Source: Pseudoalteromonas luteoviolacea NCIMB 1942
GTDB taxonomy: Bacteria > Pseudomonadota > Gammaproteobacteria > Enterobacterales > Alteromonadaceae
DNA: 45,105 bases
Assembly: GCF_001625595.1 (NCBI RefSeq)
Contig: NZ_AUXT01000180.1
Coordinates: 1 to 45,105, forward strand
Direction of reading: 5' to 3'
Below are positions 29,357-35,928 of the stretch, in pieces (position 1 is the first letter of the stretch; each line of letters opens with the position of its first letter). Below the pieces are notes generated by a model. The model did not search any database. It was given only the letters and a program-made list of their open reading frames with translations, and was not told the origin of the DNA. A program made the position numbers and the translations under genes.

Positions 29357-29482
29357 ATGCAATTTTTAACTTATTTCAAAATGGGTGAAAAACCGCGTGT
29401 CTTCCGCATGAAACATTTAGGCCGGACAGGTTATTTTTTATTGACATTGGATCATAAAACAGGCATAGTCCTCGGCCTTTAA
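29357..29482 (+). CDS. Possible 41-aa small protein upstream of rpsT
   Basis: An open frame ATG to TAA in the 400-bp gap between murJ and rpsT. The product is basic and ordered-looking: MQFLTYFKMGEKPRVFRM begins it, then HLGRTGYFLLTLDHKTGI and VLGL end it. AGGA lies only 2 nt before the ATG, which is tighter than usual. The frame ends 37 nt before rpsT, and the likely rpsT promoter lies inside its 3' part. I do not recognise a family. It may be a real small protein, a leader peptide or chance. Confidence 0.35.
   Translation: MQFLTYFKMGEKPRVFRMKHLGRTGYFLLTLDHKTGIVLGL
29441..29469 (+). promoter_or_regulatory. Promoter of rpsT
   Basis: TTGACA (29441-29446), 17 bp, CATAGT (29464-29469). Transcription would start near 29476, giving a leader of about 44 nt. 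A further TGC-TACAAT extended -10 at 29244-29252 could drive a longer transcript. Apart from these and the 41-codon frame, I see nothing in 29120-29519. Confidence 0.6.
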
Positions 29483-29519
29483 ACTAAGCTTATTTTTAAA
29501 AGATTGTTAGGAGCATACC

Positions 29520-29780
29520 TTGGCTAACATCAAGTCTGCAAAAAAACGCGCTATCACTAGCGAAAAGCGTCGTCAGCACAACGCAAGCCGTCGTTCAATG
29601 ATGCGTACTTACTTCAAAAAAGTAATCGCCGCTATTGAAGCTGGTGATAAAGAAGCTGCACAGCAAGCATTCGCTGTTGCAACTCCAATCCTTGACCGCT
29701 ACGCAACTAAAGGTCTAATCCACAAGAATAAAGCTGCTCGTCATAAGAGCCGCCTAGCCGCTAAAATTAAAGCGCTATAA
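29520..29780 (+). CDS. rpsT: 30S ribosomal protein S20
   Basis: An 86-aa basic protein beginning (M)[25 protein letters not shown], the classic S20 sequence; it binds 16S rRNA early in 30S assembly. The initiation codon is TTG with AGGAG 6 nt upstream. The E. coli rpsT gene also starts with UUG, a feature linked to its autogenous control, so the rare start seems conserved here. Divergent from murJ; a strong terminator follows. Confidence 0.98.
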   Translation: MANIKSAKKRAITSEKRRQHNASRRSMMRTYFKKVIAAIEAGDKEAAQQAFAVATPILDRYATKGLIHKNKAARHKSRLAAKIKAL

Positions 29781-29797
29781 TCTGTGGAAATGGATAT

Positions 29798-29825
29798 AAA
29801 AAAACCGACGTAAGTCGGTTTTTTT
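29798..29825. terminator. Bidirectional terminator between rpsT and the receiver gene
   Basis: Stem AACCGAC / GTCGGTT with GTAA loop, flanked by A7 on the left and T7 on the right, in the 66-bp gap between convergent genes. It suits both directions. Confidence 0.9.
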
Positions 29826-29846
29826 ATATCTGTAAGACGGCAATAT

Positions 29847-30230
29847 TTAAGCTATTTCTAATTTAGGGTAGAATTTCTTCAACATTGCAGCAATTTTCTT
29901 CGGTGAAAATGGTTTTACTACAAACCCTTTTGCCCCCCTTTCAATTGCATCTTTGACATTATCTACTGTGGAGTGTGCAGACACCATCACAACATTTATA
30001 TCCGGATTTATCTGTGCCAACTCGGCAATAAGTTCTTTACCATCTCCATCAGGTAATTCAATATCTAAAAAAACAATATCAAAATGACGTTCTTCGCACG
30101 CACTTATACACTGTTTCGCTGTAGAGGCTTCTGTGACATTGTCGATTCCCAGATGCATCAATGTTTGATGTAAAAAGCTTCTAACAGTTCCTACATCATC
30201 AACAATGAGAATAGAGATTTGTTGTTCCAT
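29847..30230 (-). CDS. Single-domain CheY-like response regulator
   Basis: A 127-aa protein that is only a receiver domain: acidic pair DD at 11-12, phosphoacceptor Asp56 (VFLDIELPDGDG), VSAHS at 83-87 and Lys106 (FVVKPFSPKK). There is no output domain. No kinase gene adjoins it, so its partner is elsewhere; proteins of this kind feed into chemotaxis, phosphorelay or pilus-motility systems. It shares a bidirectional terminator with rpsT. Confidence 0.9.
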   Translation of the reverse strand: MEQQISILIVDDVGTVRSFLHQTLMHLGIDNVTEASTAKQCISACEERHFDIVFLDIELPDGDGKELIAELAQINPDINVVMVSAHSTVDNVKDAIERGAKGFVVKPFSPKKIAAMLKKFYPKLEIA

Positions 30231-30322
30231 ATCCTTTCCCGTGGGCTAGTAATTAGAAATGCGCTATCATCTATAGCATAGAACTATTATAGAGTCCTGC
30301 AACCAAAAGGCTACACCTAAGC

Positions 30323-30775
30323 ATGGCAATTAACCCAAAAAAACAAACACTCCTGAATAAAAGCGAGTTTCAAAAGCAACAAGCAGCCAAAAAGAAAAAG
30401 CAACGTCTATCGCCACAACAAAAAATGCGTCAACAAGCACTTCAACAACAAGCTGCAACCGCAGAAGCACCAACTAAACAAGGTGCTAAAAAATTAATAT
30501 TTATTGGAATACTGGCTGTTATAGCCATTCTTATTCCTAAGCCACAGCTTATTACCTACAAGAAGCTAGGATTAGTGGCACAAAGTGTGTATTGGCCAGG
30601 TCTTCCTGGTTTAAAACCCGTCCTATTCGACTCTGTTTTGCAACCTATACCAGCACTTGATAGAGATACACTTTATTTGTGTCAAGATGTGTCGAGCCCA
30701 GACACGTGCCAAAAATATGCGATTATCAAGAAAGAAGGATTCATAGCCGCAATGAAAAACTTAATTTTGAATTAA
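30323..30775 (+). CDS. Unknown single-pass membrane protein
   Basis: A 150-aa protein I do not recognise. Residues 1-55 are rich in lysine and glutamine (KQQAAKKKKQRLSPQQKMRQQALQQQ), probably a cytoplasmic helical or disordered arm. One membrane helix follows at about 58-72 (LIFIGILAVIAILIP), then a soluble region with two cysteines (LCQDVSSPDTCQ, 120 and 129) that could form a disulfide in the periplasm. The ATG lies 93 nt from the divergent receiver gene. No function is proposed. Confidence 0.75.
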   Translation: MAINPKKQTLLNKSEFQKQQAAKKKKQRLSPQQKMRQQALQQQAATAEAPTKQGAKKLIFIGILAVIAILIPKPQLITYKKLGLVAQSVYWPGLPGLKPVLFDSVLQPIPALDRDTLYLCQDVSSPDTCQKYAIIKKEGFIAAMKNLILN

Positions 30776-30808
30776 AAAAACTAATCCGAAAAGAATAAAA
30801 TTACTCGT

Positions 30809-30837
30809 TTGTAGTGAATAAAAAATCGGCGCATAAT
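30809..30837 (+). promoter_or_regulatory. Probable promoter of the 79-aa protein gene
   Basis: TTGTAG (30809-30814), 17 bp, CATAAT (30832-30837), 40 nt before the ATG. Confidence 0.45.
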
Positions 30838-30877
30838 GGCGCCCCTTTGAAATCATTTACGGAGTTATTTTAAGATC

Positions 30878-31117
30878 ATGACTAACGAGTTTGACTGGTT
30901 ACTAAATACATTACTACTAGTACTGGGATTTGGAGCTCTCTTTATCAATCATCGTACATTACTGCGCATAGCGGCCGTTATAGCTTGTAGTTTGTTGTTT
31001 GTATTGTTTAGTCTGGATCTTATGAATACTTCAGTGATTTCTAACTTAGGCTTAATATTGATCAACTCTTTTTATCTATTTAAGGTTTTTACAACAGAAC
31101 AATACGACGCCAACTAA
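30878..31117 (+). CDS. Unknown small inner membrane protein
   Basis: A 79-aa protein with two or three hydrophobic segments (TLLLVLGFGALFI, IAAVIACSLLFVLFSL, LGLILINSFYLFKVF) and short polar ends. I do not recognise a family. Its own promoter-like sequence and a 3' hairpin suggest a separate transcript. The GGAG upstream is 13 nt from the ATG, farther than usual. Confidence 0.65.
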   Translation: MTNEFDWLLNTLLLVLGFGALFINHRTLLRIAAVIACSLLFVLFSLDLMNTSVISNLGLILINSFYLFKVFTTEQYDAN

Positions 31118-31133
31118 GTCCAGACATTCCCCC

Positions 31134-31154
31134 GCCGGAACTCAGCGTTCCGGC
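31134..31154. repeat. GC-rich hairpin after the 79-aa gene
   Basis: Perfect 8-bp stem GCCGGAAC / GTTCCGGC with a 5-nt loop, 17 nt past the stop codon. No T run follows, so it is a 3' stem-loop rather than a clear intrinsic terminator. Confidence 0.55.
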
Positions 31155-31284
31155 AATGAACCATTAAAAATATCTATTGAAAATTACTACATAATTATTC
31201 ACATTTAATTTCCACTTAAGGTGTAATTTATTTCTACGCCTCTCATGAGTAGTGAAAAAAGCAACAATCGCATTAGTAGCTCTA

Positions 31285-31312
31285 TTCAAATGCACCACTG
31301 TTAAGCTAGAAT
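31285..31312 (+). promoter_or_regulatory. Possible smrA promoter
   Basis: TTCAAA (31285-31290), 16 bp, TAGAAT (31307-31312), 27 nt before the smrA ATG. Confidence 0.35.
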
Positions 31313-31338
31313 CGAAGAAACTGTACTGGAGAGTTATC

Positions 31339-31920
31339 ATGGCCATGACTGATGAAGAGCTGTTTTTAGCTTCCATGGGCGACGTTGTCCCGCTAGCACA
31401 AGATAATAAAGCGCAACTTAAACGCCAAAAAGATCAGCCTAGCGAAGCTCAGCTCGCTAGACGAGCTGCAGCACAAAAAGAGTTAGATTTTGACCCCAAC
31501 TTTCTTTCTACAGAATATGTTGATCTTCTCGACCCTCATGACCAACTTGGTTATAAGAAGGACGGTGTTCAAGAAGGGGTTTATAAAAACCTCCGCCTTA
31601 GCAAGTATCAAATCGACGCAACCCTAGATTTACACGGTAAAACTTTTGTTGAGGCACGCCAATCTCTGTTCGAGTTTATTACCGATTGCCAAAAGCGTAA
31701 CATTAGAGTCTTGCTGATCCGCCATGGTATTGGCTTAAAAAGTAAACCTTTTCCCGCGATTCTAAAAAGCTACTGTAATAAGTGGCTGCAAGAAATGCCC
31801 CAAGTCCTTGCCTTTCACTCCGCACTGACCTGCCATGGTGGTAGTGGTTCTACATATACATTATTGAAAAAGAGTGAAGAAAAGAAATTGGAAAATAGGG
31901 AAATACACGCCAAAAGATAA
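31339..31920 (+). CDS. smrA: Smr-domain protein SmrA (YdaL-like)
   Basis: A 193-aa Smr (MutS2 C-terminal-like) protein; Smr domains cut or bind nucleic acid, and E. coli relatives include SmrA (YdaL) and the ribosome-collision nuclease SmrB. The C-terminal half carries TLDLHGKTFVEARQSL, VLLIRHGIGLKSKPFP and TCHGGSGSTYTLLKK. Beginning (EELFLASMGDVVPL) and end (ENREIHAKR) resemble YdaL, so SmrA fits better than SmrB. The ATG with GGAG upstream is preferred; the open frame extends 29 codons further without support. Confidence 0.85.
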   Translation: MAMTDEELFLASMGDVVPLAQDNKAQLKRQKDQPSEAQLARRAAAQKELDFDPNFLSTEYVDLLDPHDQLGYKKDGVQEGVYKNLRLSKYQIDATLDLHGKTFVEARQSLFEFITDCQKRNIRVLLIRHGIGLKSKPFPAILKSYCNKWLQEMPQVLAFHSALTCHGGSGSTYTLLKKSEEKKLENREIHAKR

Positions 31921-31944
31921 CGTGAGTGCTTAAACCAATTTAAA

Positions 31945-31965
31945 ATTGGGGCACACTGCCCCAAT
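31945..31965 (-). terminator. Terminator for the 47-aa peptide gene
   Basis: Perfect 9-bp stem ATTGGGGCA / TGCCCCAAT with a 3-nt loop, one base past the stop of the minus-strand peptide gene. On the minus strand it is followed by TTTAAATT. It may also stop smrA transcripts from the other side. Confidence 0.65.
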
Positions 31966-31966
31966 A

Positions 31967-32110
31967 TCATTTGTCAAGCTTCGATAGATGTGTGATGTTG
32001 CCGGTGTCAATTTGGGCAGCTTGAGCTTGATTAAACCATGCTGATACACCTAACGCGACAACTGAAATAACGACAAAAGAGAGCTTTACACCACCTTGAC
32101 CGTTTTTCAT
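31967..32110 (-). CDS. Small exported peptide (47 aa), unknown
   Basis: A short gene with a full set of signals: promoter, AGGA 7 nt before the ATG, and a hairpin terminator right after TGA. The product starts MKNGQGGVK, followed by hydrophobic LSFVVISVVALGVSAW and FNQAQA, the form of a Sec signal peptide. Cutting after Ala31 would release the 16-residue AQIDTGNITHLSKLDK. Alternatively the hydrophobic part stays as a membrane anchor. I recognise no family. The neighbours, smrA and a hydroxyacid dehydrogenase, give no clue to its role. Confidence 0.6.
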   Translation of the reverse strand: MKNGQGGVKLSFVVISVVALGVSAWFNQAQAAQIDTGNITHLSKLDK

Positions 32111-32142
32111 TGTATTTTCCTGTTTATTATTGTTTTTTTTCT

Positions 32143-32171
32143 AACATACTGAAACTTACGGCACGTCTCAA
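32143..32171 (-). promoter_or_regulatory. Promoter of the 47-aa peptide gene
   Basis: On the minus strand TTGAGA (32166-32171), 17 bp, TATGTT (32143-32148). Transcription would start near 32136, about 26 nt before the ATG. I see nothing else in 32172-32341. Confidence 0.55.
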
Positions 32172-32341
32172 GGTGTTTTTTTATACAGTAATTTTGTAAC
32201 CCAGAATTACTCTTCCTTACATTTACTTACAAATCAAACAGTTAAATATCTCTGTTTGGCACAGAGCCCGTAAACTAATTACTTGAGAATATTTCAGATA
32301 AAAATCATCTTGTCACAACTACTTCAGCACAGTGTGAGCGA

Positions 32342-33262
32342 TCAATACCCTTTGCTCAAATTGACTTGATTCTCAAGTGGAGTGTCGTCCAAACAAGCAT
32401 TAACGTTAGCTGCAATTTGCGCAATAACAGTGTCCATATTAGTAACTGCCGCAACATGAGGTGTCACAGTCACCTTCGAATGGGACCAAAAGGGGTGGTT
32501 TTCAGGTAACGGTTCTGTTGAGAAAACATCTAATACAGCGCCACCAAGTTTATTATTGTCTAATGCAGCCAGTAAGTCTTCTTCAACTAAGTGCTGGCCT
32601 CTTGCAACATTTATCACCACACAGTTTGCCGGTAACAAAGAAAATAACTTAGCGTTAAGCATGCCTTTAGTTTGTTGAGTGAGTGGCAGCAAACATACTA
32701 AATAGTCAATCTCAGACAAAAACGTCTCTAATTGGTTCTCCCCAGCATAACACGCTACTTTAGGTAGGTCTTTTTGTGTACGTGACCAACCCCGAACTGA
32801 AAAGCCATGGCGAACCAACACTTCGGCTGTCACTTTACCTAATTCTCCAAGACCAAGTATGCCTACTTCATTGCCTCCCATTGCACGGCGAGGCTTCCAA
32901 TACCCCTCACTTTGATTTGCCGCATACTCTCGATGCCTTAATTTGTTAGCAAGCACATGAGACAAGACGTATTCCGCCATATCCACGCTTAACTTTTGAT
33001 CTACAATTCTAGCCACAGAAACACAGGGTTTTAGCTTATCAAGTGCAATACCGTCAACACCCGCACCATAAGATTGAACCACTTTAAGATTGGGTAATTG
33101 TTGCCAGAGATTATCAGGCGCATTCCATGCCAATACAAACTGTACGCTGCTTAAATCTTCACAATATGGCCATTGCTCAATTTTAACGTCGGGTATTGCA
33201 TCACTCAGCTTCGCCATTAATTTGTCATTGTTTCTTCCAGTCACACAAACCAGTACTGACAT
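32342..33262 (-). CDS. D-2-hydroxyacid dehydrogenase, glyoxylate/hydroxypyruvate reductase-like
   Basis: A 306-aa NAD(P)-dependent D-2-hydroxyacid dehydrogenase of the GhrA-like branch. It shows the Rossmann motif GILGLGELGK, the NVARGQHLVEEDLLAAL segment with catalytic arginine, the glutamate in FSTEPLPENHP and the catalytic histidine in VTPHVAAVT. Likely reaction: reduction of glyoxylate or hydroxypyruvate; the exact substrate is not visible. The start is the ATG with GAGGAG 9 nt upstream; the frame runs 12 codons further. It is divergent from the acyltransferase gene. Confidence 0.88.
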   Translation of the reverse strand: MSVLVCVTGRNNDKLMAKLSDAIPDVKIEQWPYCEDLSSVQFVLAWNAPDNLWQQLPNLKVVQSYGAGVDGIALDKLKPCVSVARIVDQKLSVDMAEYVLSHVLANKLRHREYAANQSEGYWKPRRAMGGNEVGILGLGELGKVTAEVLVRHGFSVRGWSRTQKDLPKVACYAGENQLETFLSEIDYLVCLLPLTQQTKGMLNAKLFSLLPANCVVINVARGQHLVEEDLLAALDNNKLGGAVLDVFSTEPLPENHPFWSHSKVTVTPHVAAVTNMDTVIAQIAANVNACLDDTPLENQVNLSKGY

Positions 33263-33428
33263 ACATTTGTTCTCCTCAATTATTCTCTTCACAGTCATTA
33301 TAACGCTGCCTATGTTTTCGAGGATACCCAGAACATTAAAAACACATCACCATAAAACTGACATAAGTATGCAACATCAATGTCATAGTTGATTCTTAAT
33401 CTCTATAAAAAAGCCGTAGAGAAAATTT

Positions 33429-35153
33429 ATGATCAGTGTCGATAAAGTGATCGAAGCCAACCTACCTCAGCTAGAAAACTCACCAAAAGTAAAAGGGCTC
33501 GTTAAAAAGGGACTCGGTTATCTTTTACACGAACAGGAATTTGTTGCATTCGCAGATACTTACCCACATTTAGAAGGGCTTGAGTTTGTTGAGCAAGTTT
33601 TGGAAGAGCTTGATTTCGACGCACGATTTAAGCCTAAACAAATTGAACATATACCGAGTGAAGGTAGTGTTGTCATCGTTGCTAATCATCCAATTGGTTC
33701 GTTGGACGCCTTAGCATTGATAAAAGTTCTGGCAAAAGCCCGTCCAGACTTAAAGGTAGTCGCAAATAGGATGCTAATGTCTATTACACCTATGCACTCT
33801 TTACTACTGCCTGTCGATAATCTATCTAACGCGAGTAGAAAGCAAGAGTTAGCAAACATCCAAAAACACCTAAAAGCTGAGGGAGCACTGCTCATTTTTC
33901 CTGCTGGAGAGGTCTCTAGGCTCAGCCCAACAGGAATCAAAGATTGTAAATGGAATAGCGGCTTTTTGCGCATGGCTAAAAAGGCCAATTGCCCAATTCT
34001 GCCTATTTTCATTAAGGCCAAAAACAGTCCGCTGTTTTATGGCACTTCTATGATCTATAAACCCTTGGCCAGCTTGTTATTGGTCAAAGAAATGTTTAAA
34101 CAAAGGCAAAAGTCCCTAGAGTTTGAAATCGGTGCAAGCATTCCTCCCACATCGTACCGACTAGATAACTTAAAAGATAAAGAAGTCGTCGCACTGATAC
34201 GTAAACAGCTGTATCGCCTCAACAGTAAAAAGTCACTGCCACTCAAAACGCAAACACCCATTGCAATGCCTGAATGCAAAAAAGAGCTCAAAAAGGCCAT
34301 AGAGCAATGTGAACGACTCGGCGAAACAGCAGACGGTATGCAAATCTACCTTTACCAATACCAAGGTAGCTCAGCCATATTTAGAGAACTCGGCCGGTTG
34401 AGGGAAATTGCATTTCGCGCCGTTGGAGAAGGCAGCGGCAAGCGCAGAGACACCGATAAATATGATATGTACTACCAGCAACTTGTTCTTTGGGATGCCA
34501 AACAACTTGAGCTCGTTGGGGCATATCGTCTAGCCAGCGCCCGACAAGTCGTCAAGGAGCATGGCATAAAAGGTCTATATACGAGTAGCCTGTTTTCATA
34601 CAAAGAAGACATGCAATCGTACTTTGACCAAGGTTTAGAGCTTGGAAGAAGCTTTGTGCAGCCAAAGTATTGGGGCAGAAAAAGCCTTGATTATCTTTGG
34701 TATGGGATAGGCGCGTTCATTAAAAGATACCCAGAACATCGCTATTTATTTGGCCCAGTCAGCCTGTCAAACTCATTGCCAGACAAAGCCAAGGCGATGC
34801 TGGTATATCATTATCAACACTATTTTTCGCAGCTGCCAGAACTTGCGATGCCAAACAATGAATTTAAATTAAATCAATCCCAGCTCAGCACTTGTCAAAG
34901 TCTCTTCAATGGCGAAGATGTAAAAGAAGATTTCGCTGAGCTAAAACACATTCTCGCCAATATGGGCGCACAGGTGCCGACGTTATTCAAACAATATACT
35001 GAACTGTGTGAAGAAAATGGTGCAAACTTCTTAAGCTTTAGTGTTGACCCAGATTTTAACAATTGTATCGATGGGTTAGTGTTAGTTGACTTAACCAAAC
35101 TAAAAGCGAATAAAGCTAAGCGCTATCTTGGTGAAAACATATATCAGGCTTAG
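33429..35153 (+). CDS. Two-domain acyltransferase, OlsF-like ornithine lipid synthase
   Basis: A 574-aa fusion. The N-terminal half is a PlsC-type acyltransferase (NHPIGSLDA with His87 and Asp93; FPAGEVSRLSP at 157-167). The C-terminal half, from about residue 305, is a GNAT-type hemolysin/OlsB domain (FRELGRLREIAFRAVGEGSGKRRDTDKYD; LVGAYRLASA; LELGRSFVQPKYWG). This is the layout of OlsF of Serratia proteamaculans, which makes ornithine lipids in one protein: N-acylation of ornithine, then O-acylation of the lyso-lipid. The fold assignment is firm; ornithine as substrate is inferred. Ornithine lipids can replace phospholipids under phosphate limitation. Confidence 0.8.
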   Translation: MISVDKVIEANLPQLENSPKVKGLVKKGLGYLLHEQEFVAFADTYPHLEGLEFVEQVLEELDFDARFKPKQIEHIPSEGSVVIVANHPIGSLDALALIKVLAKARPDLKVVANRMLMSITPMHSLLLPVDNLSNASRKQELANIQKHLKAEGALLIFPAGEVSRLSPTGIKDCKWNSGFLRMAKKANCPILPIFIKAKNSPLFYGTSMIYKPLASLLLVKEMFKQRQKSLEFEIGASIPPTSYRLDNLKDKEVVALIRKQLYRLNSKKSLPLKTQTPIAMPECKKELKKAIEQCERLGETADGMQIYLYQYQGSSAIFRELGRLREIAFRAVGEGSGKRRDTDKYDMYYQQLVLWDAKQLELVGAYRLASARQVVKEHGIKGLYTSSLFSYKEDMQSYFDQGLELGRSFVQPKYWGRKSLDYLWYGIGAFIKRYPEHRYLFGPVSLSNSLPDKAKAMLVYHYQHYFSQLPELAMPNNEFKLNQSQLSTCQSLFNGEDVKEDFAELKHILANMGAQVPTLFKQYTELCEENGANFLSFSVDPDFNNCIDGLVLVDLTKLKANKAKRYLGENIYQA

Positions 35154-35182
35154 CCCCCCTATCAAAGAAAGTCAATTCTCTC

Positions 35183-35216
35183 GTTGCCAGCACAAAGTAA
35201 ACTTACTGCTGGCAAC
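35183..35216. repeat. Perfect 10-bp inverted repeat after the OlsF-like gene
   Basis: GTTGCCAGCA / TGCTGGCAAC around a 14-nt centre that itself holds GTAA/TTAC. No T run follows on either strand. It lies 30 nt past the stop codon; the remaining 114 nt to the next gene show no clear promoter. Confidence 0.65.
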
Positions 35217-35330
35217 ATAACCTTATGATAAATGTTGCTTGATTCGGAATAAACACCTTGCAAGCGTTTTGCAATTTTTTATACTGGCGCTCGGTCTTCA
35301 TAAATGAATAAGGCATTTTAAGCGCCTCTA

Positions 35331-35816
35331 ATGATTAAATATCTAGTAAATGTCATCATCTTTGTTGTCGTTATGTCTGCAGCATTCACCTACCAAGAAC
35401 TCGGTATGCTTGAGGACAATGGCAGGCAATCAGCTCCTTATTTCTCACTTCCGCTGATGAGTGACGAGTCACAGCGATACAACATTAGTCAATTGCAAGG
35501 TGAACGGTCGGTTGTATATTTCTTTGCTCCTTGGTGCAATATTTGCCGCTATAGCATGCCCAACATCGATAAACTTCATCGTATTGGTAAGGTCAATGCC
35601 GTGGCTATTGCGTTAGATTTTCAAAGCATTGAAGAGATTGAAGCATTTAGTAAAGATTTAAATCTCAGCATGCCAATACTACTTGGAAATAGAAAAACTG
35701 CGTCAGATTATAAAGTCAAAGCTTACCCCACTTATTATGTTATGGATCCAGAGCTAAAGATTATCGAACGTTCTATCGGTTACTCCAGCGAGCTTGGTAT
35801 TCGATTACGCTTGTAA
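35331..35816 (+). CDS. Membrane-anchored thioredoxin-fold protein (TlpA/ResA-like)
   Basis: A 161-aa protein with an N-terminal signal anchor (YLVNVIIFVVVMSAAF) and a periplasmic thioredoxin domain: APYFSLPLMSDES, active site WCNIC with Cys69 and Cys72, and the cis-proline region AYPTYYVMD. This is the AhpC/TSA-TlpA layout, so it probably reduces or shuffles disulfides in the periplasm. The CNIC pair is unusual compared with CGPC or CEPC. The TonB-dependent receptor starts 112 nt downstream, but functional linkage is not shown. Confidence 0.85.
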   Translation: MIKYLVNVIIFVVVMSAAFTYQELGMLEDNGRQSAPYFSLPLMSDESQRYNISQLQGERSVVYFFAPWCNICRYSMPNIDKLHRIGKVNAVAIALDFQSIEEIEAFSKDLNLSMPILLGNRKTASDYKVKAYPTYYVMDPELKIIERSIGYSSELGIRLRL

Positions 35817-35928
35817 TAAAGTGTATGACCTCCACACATTTTATTACCTAAAGCCCAAATAAATAAACGCTTTTATTGCTTAAACTGTCCCGCGAAATCA
35901 ACTACCACAACCCCAAAGGGACTCGACA

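Noticed and set aside
33399..33425. TCTCTA/TAGAGA stem before the OlsF-like gene as a translation switch
   Set aside because: Only six AT-rich pairs around an 11-nt loop; too weak to stand out from chance.
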